A DNA stretch of 62,132 nucleotides, taken from contig PHBD01000017.1 in assembly GCA_002841865.1 (NCBI GenBank), positions 1-62,132 on the forward strand. Direction: 5' to 3'. The stretch is from Deltaproteobacteria bacterium HGW-Deltaproteobacteria-19 (GTDB lineage Bacteria; Desulfobacterota; Syntrophia; Syntrophales; PHBD01). Made by a program: the position numbers and the translations under genes. Every line of letters starts with the position of its first letter. Position 1 is the stretch's first letter. Shown here one piece after another: positions 41,494-50,308 of the stretch. The notes under the pieces were generated by a model. That model did no database searches and was not told where the DNA came from. It worked only from the letters and a program-made list of their open reading frames with translations.

Positions 41494-42267
41494 ATGAAGG
41501 AGGAGATCAGGAATTATGGTCAGAGTCTCGGCATAGACGTCATCGGCTTTGCAGCGATCGGGGACTACAAATCGAAGCTTTCCCCGGACCCGCTTTCCAT
41601 CCTGCCGGGCGCGAAATCCATGATTGTCTTCGGCCACCGAATGATTGACGGCGCCCTCGACAGCAAGAATCCCCGCCTCAACATGGCAGGCCGGATGGCC
41701 GTCATGGACACTTCCAAGACCCATCTTTACAGCATGGCCCGATTCGTCGAAAAGAATTTCAAGGCGAGGACCACCCCGGTTTTGTCTTCCTATCCCCTGG
41801 ATATGTCTGCGCCGGCCATGGGTCTCCGCGGAGACATCTCCCTGCGTCATGCCGCCGTCGCCGCAGGACTCGGCGTCTTTGGCCGGCACAACCTCGTCAT
41901 CCATCCAACCTTCGGTTCGCGTCTCAGTTTCACGGGATTGCTGACGGAAATGCCCTTCGAGTCCGACCCGCCCGTCAGGGAGGATCTCTGCAACAACTGT
42001 AGTCTGTGCGTGGAGGCCTGCCCGGGAAAGGCATTAGATACGGAAGGCAAGACGGAGGATCTGAAGTGCCTTCGTGCCTCCCAGCCTTTCAGCATCGCCA
42101 GCGCCATGGGGTATATGCGGAGCTTCATCGGTAAATCACCGGAAGAGCAAAGAGCCCTCCTCAAGGACCCTTTATTCATGAGCCTGTACCAGGCCTCCTT
42201 CATTGGTTTTCATTACCACTGTTTCAGGTGCATTGCCGTCTGCCCTGTCGGGGAGATGTGCCTGTAG
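41494..42267 (+). CDS. Epoxyqueuosine-reductase-like iron-sulfur protein
   Basis: 257-residue protein resembling the QueG/reductive-dehalogenase-like iron-sulfur domain. N-terminal part SLGIDVIGFAAIGDY and LPGAKSMIVFGHRMIDGAL are QueG-like; AAVAAGLGVFGRHNLVIHPTFGSRL is the conserved cobalamin-side region. C-terminal clusters: CNNCSLCVEACP (complete 4Fe-4S motif) and CFRCIAVCP with a further Cys in DLKCLR. It lacks the HEAT repeats of QueG and so is probably not the queuosine enzyme. Found in many anaerobes next to regulators; electron acceptor unknown. RBS GAAAGGAGTGGGTC. Confidence 0.83.
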   Translation: MKEEIRNYGQSLGIDVIGFAAIGDYKSKLSPDPLSILPGAKSMIVFGHRMIDGALDSKNPRLNMAGRMAVMDTSKTHLYSMARFVEKNFKARTTPVLSSYPLDMSAPAMGLRGDISLRHAAVAAGLGVFGRHNLVIHPTFGSRLSFTGLLTEMPFESDPPVREDLCNNCSLCVEACPGKALDTEGKTEDLKCLRASQPFSIASAMGYMRSFIGKSPEEQRALLKDPLFMSLYQASFIGFHYHCFRCIAVCPVGEMCL

Positions 42268-42397
42268 ACGGGATCCCACTTTCAGCCGCAGGCGAGGGTC
42301 GGCTGGAGCGAAGGTCAGGACACGTGTTGTGGTAGCCTGGGGAACCCGCCGGTCGTCAATGGCAGTCATAAAGAAGACCGGCCAGTCAAAAAATCGC

Positions 42398-42426
42398 TTG
42401 ACAAGAGACGACCGGTCTAATATGTG
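42398..42426 (+). promoter_or_regulatory. Promoter with TetR operator (site 1)
   Basis: TTGACA (42398-42403), 17-bp spacer, TATGTG (42421-42426). The spacer contains GAGACGACCGGTCTAATAT (42405-42423), whose GACCGGTC palindrome is typical of TetR operators. The same 19-mer with one change lies at 43051 before the next gene. Confidence 0.6.
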
Positions 42427-42445
42427 ACGCCGAAAAGGGGATGCC

Positions 42446-43033
42446 ATGGTCGGTAAGGACACCAAAAATCACATTCTCCAGACGGCGAAGGGAATCATCC
42501 TCTCAAAGGGATATGCCGCCGTCGGCCTCAACGAGATCCTCTCCACCGCCGGTGTCCCGAAAGGCTCCTTTTATCACTATTTCAAATCGAAAGAAGACTT
42601 CGGCGTCGAACTGCTGCAGAGCTATCTCGATGAGCACAAGGAATTTCTGAAGGCGATTCTGCTGGATGAACGAGTGGAGCCGTTTGAGAGGATTATGTCC
42701 CTGTTCGATCTGTACCGGGCCGGTCATGAAGAGCATCAATGCCAGCAATTGTGCCTGGTTGCGAAACTCGGATCGGAGGTTTCCGACCTGAGCGAGAGCA
42801 TGCGGGCGGCACAGAGCAAGGGGATCAAGAGGTGGCTTGAGGTTTACGAGTGCTGCATCCGCGAAGGGCAGGAAAAAGGCTCCATCAACCGCAATATCGA
42901 TGCCGCGGCAGCGGCCGCGCTCATTTATGACCTCTGGCAGGGCGCCTCGGTGCGCAAGCAGATCGACCACAGTACGGAACCCCTGGAAAACGCCATTGCA
43001 ATGATCAAGAGGCTGCTCAGCCCGGCGTGGTAA
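42446..43033 (+). CDS. TetR/AcrR-family transcriptional regulator
   Basis: 195-residue TetR-type repressor. N-terminal HTH: KNHILQTAKGIILSKGYAAVGLNEILSTAGVPKGSFYHYFKSKEDFG, a complete match to the family. The C-terminal domain (CQQLCLVAKLGSEVSDLSES) resembles regulators such as AcuR/TetR_C_33-like. The protein likely binds the GACCGGTC site in its own promoter and the near copy before the flavodoxin-like gene, so both would be induced together. ATG 42446 follows CGAAAAGGGGATGCC. Confidence 0.9.
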   Translation: MVGKDTKNHILQTAKGIILSKGYAAVGLNEILSTAGVPKGSFYHYFKSKEDFGVELLQSYLDEHKEFLKAILLDERVEPFERIMSLFDLYRAGHEEHQCQQLCLVAKLGSEVSDLSESMRAAQSKGIKRWLEVYECCIREGQEKGSINRNIDAAAAAALIYDLWQGASVRKQIDHSTEPLENAIAMIKRLLSPAW

Positions 43034-43050
43034 TTTTTTTGTGCCGTGTG

Positions 43051-43069
43051 GAGACGACCAGTCTAATAT
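43051..43069 (+). promoter_or_regulatory. TetR operator (site 2) before the flavodoxin-like gene
   Basis: GAGACGACCAGTCTAATAT, 18 of 19 identical to site 1 at 42405. It ends in a possible -10 (TAATAT) just before RBS ACGAGGAGG of the next gene. Confidence 0.65.
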
Positions 43070-43088
43070 AACGAGGAGGTAAGAAAAG

Positions 43089-43649
43089 ATGAAGGCTGTT
43101 GGTATTGTCGGAAGTCCGAGAAAGAAGGGAAACACGTCGCTCCTGGTGAACGAGGCGCTTCGCGGGATTCAGGAAGACGGTTCGGAGACGAAGGTTTTCT
43201 ACCTGAACGATATGCAGATCCGGGGCTGCCAGGGATGCAGGACCTGCAAAAAGCCCGAGGCGAAATGCGCCCTGAAGGACGACATGGCCACGCTGTACGA
43301 GGAGATCGAAAGCGCCGACGCCGTCGTGATCGGATCCCCGGTTTACATGTTCCAGATGACCGGGCAGACGAAACTCTTCGTGGACCGGCTTTATGCCTTC
43401 ATGAATCCGGATTTCTCCCACCGACTTGGAGAGGGGAAGAAGACCCTGATGATTTACGCCCAGGGGCAGCCGGCGCCGGAGCTGTTCAAGAATTCTTTCG
43501 ATACCAACAACGCCGTGTTTTCCATGCTCGGATTCAAAATTCAGGACACCATCATTGCAGCGGGCACGGCAGATCCCGGCGATGTCCTGGAGAAGGACGG
43601 GCTCATGGGGAAGGCCTATGCAGCGGGGAAGAGCCTGCTGGCCAGTTGA
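43089..43649 (+). CDS. Iron-sulfur flavoprotein / NADPH-dependent FMN reductase family
   Basis: 186-residue flavodoxin-fold protein. The FMN-phosphate loop is GSPRKKGNTS at the N-terminus; FMN-ring contacts are GSPVYMFQMTGQTK. The Cys cluster GCQGCRTCKKPEAKC is the compact 4Fe-4S motif of iron-sulfur flavoproteins (Isf). Such proteins move electrons from ferredoxin or NAD(P)H to quinones, oxygen or other acceptors. Start ATG 43089 with ACGAGGAGGTAAG upstream. Likely controlled by the TetR repressor just upstream. Confidence 0.9.
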   Translation: MKAVGIVGSPRKKGNTSLLVNEALRGIQEDGSETKVFYLNDMQIRGCQGCRTCKKPEAKCALKDDMATLYEEIESADAVVIGSPVYMFQMTGQTKLFVDRLYAFMNPDFSHRLGEGKKTLMIYAQGQPAPELFKNSFDTNNAVFSMLGFKIQDTIIAAGTADPGDVLEKDGLMGKAYAAGKSLLAS

Positions 43650-43744
43650 GTTCCCGGCCCGTTCTGCGCCTGTGACAGAGAAACACACCCGGCAATGGGA
43701 CCGGCTCGGCTGAAAAGCCTGAATCGGGTTCGTCATTTCGCAAA

Positions 43745-43783
43745 GAAGGGGGCCTCCCGACGGAACGGCTCCCTTCTTTTTTT
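43745..43783 (+). terminator. Rho-independent terminator after the TetR/flavoprotein unit
   Basis: GAAGGGGGCC pairs with GGCTCCCTTC (one wobble) and is followed by TTTTTTT. About 100 bp past the flavoprotein stop. Confidence 0.75.
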
Positions 43784-43920
43784 ATCCTCGGACCGTTTGC
43801 AAACAATGGATCCTCTTTCGCCTGCCTGCTGCTTCGGCTTGCCATCAAGCCCCCAAATCGGCGGAATTATCTTCCGACGTGTGGTATAAAATCACGATTA
43901 AATCATGGTTGGAGGATTTC

Positions 43921-44694
43921 ATGACTGTGTCGACCGACGTTCCCCCAAAGAATATTTGCGGGGATCGATCCGTGGAGATGGAAGAAGATGGAGAATATCA
44001 ACGTCAACTGGCCGTCTTTGTCCACTCCTGCACGGAAAAAGGGATCGAACTGGTCAAGATCGGCGAGCTGATTGCCGGCCTTCCGCAACGTCGGTCTTTC
44101 CTGGACATCGGCGCCGGCGGCGGAGATCTCACCCTCCCGATCTCATCTTCCTTTGAGGCGACGACGGTCGTGGAACCAAACTCGCTGCAGGCGCATCGCC
44201 TCCAGCGCAGATGTCCCGGTTTCAGGGTGGTCAACGATCGCTGGGACAGGGTTGCCCTCGGCGCGGAACGGTTTGATTTCATTCTCTGTTCTCATGTCCT
44301 GTACTATATTCCCGAGGGGGCTTGGCTGAGCACCATCGAAAAAATGCACACCCACCTCGAAAGCGGCGGTTGCGTTGCCATCGTCATCCAATCGCCTATG
44401 GGGGAAGTTGCGGAATTCTTCAGCCGCTTTACCCGCTACGATGTCAATATCCTTGGATTGTGGGGCGACCTGATTCGGAAGTATGGAGACGAGGCCGTCG
44501 AGGTCCGGTACTTCGTCAATGAAATCTATACGGAAAGCCTTGACGACATGGTTTCCATCGGCCTGTTTCTCCTGATTGACCGGAACTTCAGAAGCCATGA
44601 AGACGAGATTCGGAAATACTTCGAGGAGTGCCACAAGACGCCGGGAGGGTACCGCCTCAGGCAGGATGACATCCTGCTCGTGATCCGGAAATAG
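43921..44694 (+). CDS. Class I SAM-dependent methyltransferase
   Basis: 257-residue methyltransferase. SAM-binding motif I is SFLDIGAGGGDLTLPIS; motif II acidic residue follows in TVVEPNS; motif IV is RFDFILCSHVLYYIPEG; motif V region is HLESGGCVAIVIQSP. Typical of small-molecule methyltransferases; the C-terminal 90 residues would shape the substrate pocket and are not recognised. ATG 43921 follows TTGGAGGATTTC; the open frame from 43879 lacks an RBS. Convergent with the hybrid kinase gene. Confidence 0.87.
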   Translation: MTVSTDVPPKNICGDRSVEMEEDGEYQRQLAVFVHSCTEKGIELVKIGELIAGLPQRRSFLDIGAGGGDLTLPISSSFEATTVVEPNSLQAHRLQRRCPGFRVVNDRWDRVALGAERFDFILCSHVLYYIPEGAWLSTIEKMHTHLESGGCVAIVIQSPMGEVAEFFSRFTRYDVNILGLWGDLIRKYGDEAVEVRYFVNEIYTESLDDMVSIGLFLLIDRNFRSHEDEIRKYFEECHKTPGGYRLRQDDILLVIRK

Positions 44695-44705
44695 AGTCTT
44701 TCTCC

Positions 44706-47700
44706 CTATTCCCGATCGAGTTCCTGACGGGCGGCGAGGCCGATCTTTTCCATGATGTATGGTTTCCGGACAAACGTGCCGGCGCCGAGATCCTGGGCTT
44801 CCCTGACCCGCTCCGTTTCCGAGAAGCCGCTGACGATGATCGCCTTCTGCCGGGGATTGATCTCACGGATTCTCCGGTACGTCTCGAGACCGTCAATCCC
44901 CGGATCCATGATCATGTCCAGCACGATCAGGTCCGCCTTCCGGCGGTTGATATAGGAAAGTGCCTCTTCCCCGCTGGAAACCGTTTCAACCTGGTATCCA
45001 AGCCTCCCCAGCATGCTGGCAGCCAGTTCCCGCTGCTCCTTCACGTCATCCACTACCAGGACGGATTCACCCTTGCCCGCATAGGTGGCAACGTCGGTTG
45101 TTTTTTCGGGTGCAGCGAGTTCCTCGCGGGTCACGGGGAAATAGAGGGTGAAGGTTGTTCCCAGCCCTTCGTCGCTCTTCACGTCGATGTAACCGTTGTG
45201 GTCTTTGACGGTTCCCCAGACGACAGCCAGTCCCAGCCCGGTCCCGCTCCTCCCCATGACTTTTTTCGAATAGAAGGGTTCGAATATTTTATCAATGTCC
45301 TTGGCGGCAATGCCATTTCCGGAGTCGGAAACCGTCAGAATGACATAATCTCCCTCCTGAACGTCATCATATCCGCTGATGGGTTGATCCAGGTAACGGT
45401 TCTCCGTTCGTATCGCCATGATTCCCTTGCCGGGTATGGCCTCCACGGCGTTTGACACAAGATTCATAACCGTCTTGGCCAGATGAATCGGGGATCCCTT
45501 GATATACAGCAGGTCTCCCGCCAATTCCTGCCGGCAGATCACCTGCCCGTGATCGGACATCAGCTTCTCAAACTCGGGCGTTCTGAGATATTCTCCGATA
45601 ACCGTATTCAGATCGACTACTTCCGAGACGGCCACCCCCCGCCTGGCCAGCGTTAAAAGGTCCTGAATGATGGCCGCCCCCTTGACGCCGGATTGGAGGA
45701 TGTTATCGGCATATCGCCTCATCTGGCCGCCCAGGGGGAGCTTTTCCGCGAGCAATTCCGAATATCCGACCAGGACGCCCAGAACGTTGTTCAGATCGTG
45801 GGCCACGCCGCCCGCCAGCGTGCCCAGGGCCTCCATTTTTTCCGCACGGGCCAGGCGCTCTTCCATGCGTTTGCGCTCCGTGTTGTCGCGGACGCACTCG
45901 ATTGCGGCGATGATTTCGCCCCTCGAATCGCGCAGAACGGACGCTGTTGCGGAGAGATGGATGTTTCCGGGCGGCAGATTCACGGTGTAGGCCTCGCCGA
46001 AAATTGTATCTCCCTGCCTGCGGAAGGAGGTGTATTGTCGCTCCCGCTCCGGGTCCGGGCGCAGGGCCAGATCGATCAGGATCGGCCTCCTGTCGCCGTA
46101 AAACGGGATCGAGTAGGCCCGGTCCCCCTTGCCGAGCATTTGCTCCTGCCGGATCCCCGTCATGGCCTCCATGGCCCGGTTCCAGGCGATGACCCTGCCC
46201 TCCCTGTCGATGACCAGGGTGGCGTCGGGAAGAAAGTCGATGATGTCTCCCAGCCTCCTCTGGGATTCAAGAAGCTCTTCCTCCATTCTCTTGCGGGCGG
46301 TAATGTCCATGACGAAGCTGAGTGAGGCCGGGGCGCCTTCCCAGTCGATCACCTGGGAATGGATCTCCATCCACTTCTCCTTGCCGTCCGCCGTCATGAT
46401 CCGGAAAGAGTAGCCCGTTTCCACGCTCTCCCCTTCCATCCTCCGCCTGTGGCGATCGAGGACCATGGCGCGATCGTCGGGGTGGATGAAAGATGTGAAC
46501 GGGCGCTCCGTGAGCGTATCTTCCGTATATCCCAGGGTCTTCAGAAAGGCGGGATTGGCCAGTCGGATCGTCTCGCCCCGCACGATCATGATCCCTTCCC
46601 CGGCATTTTCGAACAGGCGACGGTAATTCTCCCCGCTTTTCCGAAGCTCCTCTTCCATCCGCCGGCGCTCGGTCGTATCCCTGGATACGCCCAGGAAGCC
46701 CGCCGGGGCACCCTGTCCGTCCCGGAGCAGTGTAATAACCGTGTCGGCCCAGAAGGTGGAACCGTCCTTGCGGTAGAATTCCAGTTCGGCCGAGATCGTG
46801 ATCTCTTCCCGGGGATCGGCCAGTTTTTCCGGCGTGAGGTTTTTCTCGATCAGATCGAGGGCCGTCTGGAATGAAAATACAGTCAAATGTCGCTCCAGGG
46901 GCAGGCGCTGCAGCTCCTCCAGGGTGAAGCCCCGTTTCTTCTCCACTGACGAGGAGATCCAGGTGGTATGGAGATTCATGTCCATGAGCCAGACGGTGTC
47001 GTGAACGTTCTCCATGATCAGCCGGAATCGCTCTTCGGTTTCCTGCAGCGCCTCTTCGGCCGCCTTGCGCTCCGTGATCTCCGTCGTCATTCCGCACAGG
47101 CCCGATACGACGCCATTTGTGTCGCGCAGGGGAAACTTGATGGAGTTGAAGAAGCGCCTGCCACACACATCTTCCAGGAATTCTTCCAGTTCCCAGGTGG
47201 TGCCGGATTCCATGACCGCCAGATCGTTCAGGCGAAATTGCCTGCCGACGGGGCCGGGAAACAAATCTTCATCCGTCCTGCCCAGCACATCCTTGCGCAT
47301 CGAACCGGTTATCTGCTCCCATTTCCGGTTCACGAGCAGGTATCGTCCTTCCTTGCTCTTCACGTAGATGAGGGCTCCGCTGTTCTCGATGAGGTCGGCA
47401 AGAAAGCGTTCGTTATCCCTTAGTTTTTCCTCCGCTTCCGTACGTTCGGTGATATCCGTCGACGATCCGACAATCGTTGGTATGTCGTTCAGCCGGATGG
47501 CGGTTGCAGAGAAATCCACCCACTTTTCTTTTCCGTTATTTGTAATGATTTTGAATTCATACCTTGCTCGCGGGTTTTCTCCTTTCAAGCGGTTGAGCCC
47601 CCTGGTTTTGACCAGCTCCCGCTGATCCGGGTGGATAAAATCCCAGAAGCTCATCCCGGCAAGATCATTCATGGTATAGCCGGTCATGGTCTCGAAGGCC

Positions 47701-48290
47701 GGATTGATGTAAATATACTTTGTGTCTTGAATCAGAAAAATGGCTGTGGAGGAACTTTCCGTTACGGCACGAAATTTCAACTCGCTGAGACGAAGGTTGT
47801 TTTCGGCCGCCTTGCGTTCGGTGATGTCGGTGATCAGGTTCAGGCTTGCCGGCCGGCCATTCCATTGAATCAGGGTGACCGACAGCGTTACCCATTTCAG
47901 TGTTCCCCCTGCCCCCTTGATCCGGAGTTCGTATGCGGACTCGATATCTTTGCCGCCGAGCCGCCCCTCGTAATTCGCAGCAATCCGGTCCCGGTCTTCG
48001 GGCCATATATAATCAAAGACCTTCCTCCCGATCAGGTTTTCAACCGGGACTCCCAGAAGAGCGGACATTTTCCGGTTGACGAAGATGAAGCGCTCGTCCT
48101 GAACGATGATGATTCCTTCATTCACCTTTTCAACCAGGGCCAGATACTTGTCTTCGCTTTCCCCGAGAATTTCTTCCAACTCCCTGCCGTCGGGGGTCGC
48201 CCTTTGCTTCAACGCTTCGATCTGCCGGCGAAGCCGGATGTTTTCTTCGAGCAGTTGCTCTCTTGTCATCTTCTGGACGTCCATGATCAA
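44706..48290 (-). CDS. Hybrid sensor histidine kinase with six PAS domains
   Basis: 1194-residue soluble hybrid kinase. Six PAS modules can be read in order, starting near YLALVEKVNEG, FRAVTESSS, FLADLIENSGA, FRLIMENVHD, YRRLFENAGE and LGDIIDFLPD, most ending in the PAC signature D-I/T-T-E/A-R. Then a HisKA-type segment with GTLAGGVAHDLNNVLG (phosphoacceptor His), the HATPase (NLVSNAVEAIPGKG; DSGNGIAAKDIDKIFEPFYSKK; GTGLGLAVVWG) and a C-terminal receiver (VLVVDDVKEQ; LIVLDMIMD with the Asp; FVRKPY). No membrane segments, so cytoplasmic sensing. No DNA-binding partner lies next to it. The frame opens ATG-ATT-ATG. Confidence 0.92.
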   Translation of the reverse strand: MIMDVQKMTREQLLEENIRLRRQIEALKQRATPDGRELEEILGESEDKYLALVEKVNEGIIIVQDERFIFVNRKMSALLGVPVENLIGRKVFDYIWPEDRDRIAANYEGRLGGKDIESAYELRIKGAGGTLKWVTLSVTLIQWNGRPASLNLITDITERKAAENNLRLSELKFRAVTESSSTAIFLIQDTKYIYINPAFETMTGYTMNDLAGMSFWDFIHPDQRELVKTRGLNRLKGENPRARYEFKIITNNGKEKWVDFSATAIRLNDIPTIVGSSTDITERTEAEEKLRDNERFLADLIENSGALIYVKSKEGRYLLVNRKWEQITGSMRKDVLGRTDEDLFPGPVGRQFRLNDLAVMESGTTWELEEFLEDVCGRRFFNSIKFPLRDTNGVVSGLCGMTTEITERKAAEEALQETEERFRLIMENVHDTVWLMDMNLHTTWISSSVEKKRGFTLEELQRLPLERHLTVFSFQTALDLIEKNLTPEKLADPREEITISAELEFYRKDGSTFWADTVITLLRDGQGAPAGFLGVSRDTTERRRMEEELRKSGENYRRLFENAGEGIMIVRGETIRLANPAFLKTLGYTEDTLTERPFTSFIHPDDRAMVLDRHRRRMEGESVETGYSFRIMTADGKEKWMEIHSQVIDWEGAPASLSFVMDITARKRMEEELLESQRRLGDIIDFLPDATLVIDREGRVIAWNRAMEAMTGIRQEQMLGKGDRAYSIPFYGDRRPILIDLALRPDPERERQYTSFRRQGDTIFGEAYTVNLPPGNIHLSATASVLRDSRGEIIAAIECVRDNTERKRMEERLARAEKMEALGTLAGGVAHDLNNVLGVLVGYSELLAEKLPLGGQMRRYADNILQSGVKGAAIIQDLLTLARRGVAVSEVVDLNTVIGEYLRTPEFEKLMSDHGQVICRQELAGDLLYIKGSPIHLAKTVMNLVSNAVEAIPGKGIMAIRTENRYLDQPISGYDDVQEGDYVILTVSDSGNGIAAKDIDKIFEPFYSKKVMGRSGTGLGLAVVWGTVKDHNGYIDVKSDEGLGTTFTLYFPVTREELAAPEKTTDVATYAGKGESVLVVDDVKEQRELAASMLGRLGYQVETVSSGEEALSYINRRKADLIVLDMIMDPGIDGLETYRRIREINPRQKAIIVSGFSETERVREAQDLGAGTFVRKPYIMEKIGLAARQELDRE

Positions 48291-48566
48291 TCCTTCTCGT
48301 TTTTAAGAAAACGGCGACCAAGCGGGGCAGGTCCGGTACTGCGGCCGTGCGGAGTGGCTCTTCGGAACAAACGCGGCAGGCCTCCGGTGAGCAGGGATGG
48401 GTGCAGAGCGGTCGTGACAGGCTTACAGGCGTCGGATGAATCGAAATCACAGATGAAAACGGAATGCAAGAGAATAGACCGCAGGAGGAGAGACGACGAC
48501 CAGGGGGGAAAAAGGGGGAAGGTCCCGAGGAACCCTCCCCCGCGCTTGACGACAGTGGCCGTTGCC

Positions 48567-50096
48567 TTATTTTTTCTCTGCAAAATCCTTTTTCAGGACG
48601 TGCTTCAGGACTTTGCCGCTGGGATTCCGGGGCAGCATCGGGATGAAGTGGACCGCCTTGGGCCGCTTGAATCCGGCCAGATGCTCCTTGCCGAATGACA
48701 GCACCTCCTCTTCCGTTGCCTCCATGCCGGGCTTCAGGACGACTGCGGCGTGGATCTTTTCGCCCCACTGGGGATCGGGAAGGCCGAAGACCGCCGCTTC
48801 CGAGATCTTGGGGTGGTTGAGCAGGGCGTCCTCCACTTCCTTGGCGAAGACATTTTCGCCTCCCGTCTTGATCATATCCTTCAAACGGTCCACGAAGAAC
48901 AGAAATCCCTCCCCGTCCTCCCGGACGATGTCGCCCGTATGCAGCCATCCATCGACAAACGTGGCCGCGGTTTCCTCGTCACGCTTGTAGTATCCCCGGA
49001 TGACCGCCGGTCCCTTCAGAAGAAGCTCCCCGGCCTCGCCGGGCGGCACAGCCTCGTTCCGGTGATCGACGATCCGGTAACCCAGCAGGGGATTGGGGAC
49101 TCCGATGGCCCCGGATTTCCGGAAGGTGTTGTCGTGATGGAGCAGGACGGCATTGCCGCCGCTCGATTCCGTAAGCCCATATACATAGAGAAGTTTTGCC
49201 TTTGGCATGAATTTCAGGACATCCCGCTTCAGCTCGTCGGGGAAGGTGGCGGCGGCTGTGGCGAAGATGCGGACATGGGTGATGTCGTAGGCGATGGCCT
49301 CCGGCACCGCCATGATCCAGCTCCACAGGAAGGGGGGCACGACGATGACGATCGAGACCTTTTCCTCGTGGATCGCCTTCATGAACTGGACCGCGTCAAA
49401 CCGGTGCTGGAGCACGACGGAGGCCCCTGCCGCCAGCAGGGGGTGGAGGCAGTTGTTCTGGATGACATGAAACAGGGGCAGGACCTGGAGCCCCACATCG
49501 TCCGGGGTGATGTTCATGGCCCCGATGGAGGTGTGGATGGCCGTCAGGGCGTTGAGGTGGCTGAGCATGGCCAGCTTGGAGACACCCGTCGTGCCGCCGG
49601 TACAGATGAAGCAGTAGACGTCGTCGGGCAGGACCTCCACGTCCGGTTCCACGTCTTTGCCGGACTGCAGGAACGGTTCGTAGGAGGTTGCCCAGGAGGG
49701 GACGTCGCCGCCGATCTGGATGAACGTCTCCACCTTCGGGACATCCGGGCGCATCGGTTCCACGACGGCCCGGAAATCCGGATGAAAGATCAGCACCCGG
49801 GCGTCAGAGAGGCTGACGAGCTGCCGGATGTCGTCGGGAAAGAGTCTCGACATGACGGGAAAGAAGACGATTCCCGTCTTGGCGCAGGCATAATTGGCCT
49901 CGACGATGGCCGGGACGTTCTCCGTGAGGACGGCCACCTTGTCGCCCTTTTGGAGACCCAGTCCCATCAGGGCCTGGGCAAGCCTGTTGATGCGGCTGTT
50001 GAACTGGCGCCAGGTCCACCGCTCGCCCTCGAAGACCAGGGCCGTTTTGTCAGGATACTGAATGGCGTTTCTGCGAGGAATATTACCGATGTTCAT
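48567..50096 (-). CDS. AMP-forming acyl-CoA ligase (long-chain/aryl type)
   Basis: 509-residue ANL-family ligase that activates a carboxylic acid with ATP to acyl-CoA and AMP. Motifs: P-loop CTGGTTGVSKLAMLSH, A5 VYGLTESSGG, A7 HTGDIVREDGEGFLFFVDRLKD, A8 GENVFAKEVEDAL and the C-terminal catalytic Lys region PSGKVLKHVL. The frame extends to 50714, but ATG 50096 after CGGTAATATTCC-type sequence fits the usual N-terminus (PRRNAIQYPDKTALVFEG). It is followed on the same strand by nothing until the hybrid kinase; upstream are two redox genes of the same direction, suggesting an acid-activation and reduction unit. Confidence 0.92.
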   Translation of the reverse strand: MNIGNIPRRNAIQYPDKTALVFEGERWTWRQFNSRINRLAQALMGLGLQKGDKVAVLTENVPAIVEANYACAKTGIVFFPVMSRLFPDDIRQLVSLSDARVLIFHPDFRAVVEPMRPDVPKVETFIQIGGDVPSWATSYEPFLQSGKDVEPDVEVLPDDVYCFICTGGTTGVSKLAMLSHLNALTAIHTSIGAMNITPDDVGLQVLPLFHVIQNNCLHPLLAAGASVVLQHRFDAVQFMKAIHEEKVSIVIVVPPFLWSWIMAVPEAIAYDITHVRIFATAAATFPDELKRDVLKFMPKAKLLYVYGLTESSGGNAVLLHHDNTFRKSGAIGVPNPLLGYRIVDHRNEAVPPGEAGELLLKGPAVIRGYYKRDEETAATFVDGWLHTGDIVREDGEGFLFFVDRLKDMIKTGGENVFAKEVEDALLNHPKISEAAVFGLPDPQWGEKIHAAVVLKPGMEATEEEVLSFGKEHLAGFKRPKAVHFIPMLPRNPSGKVLKHVLKKDFAEKK

Positions 50097-50308
50097 GAGC
50101 ACACCTCCCGGGGGCTGATGCCCTCGCGACGGCATCCCGTCGCAAGGGGCGTTCGACATCACTTCTGTCCCGCGTCGGGACAGCGACATCCGTGATCCGA
50201 AAACGGCAATCGACCCCGCAAGGCCGATTCCCGGCTGAACCCGTGAGAGCGCCTTCAAGAAGGGCATCTCCCTGCGGCACAAAGACAGGGAGGATATGGA
50301 ATGTTCTG

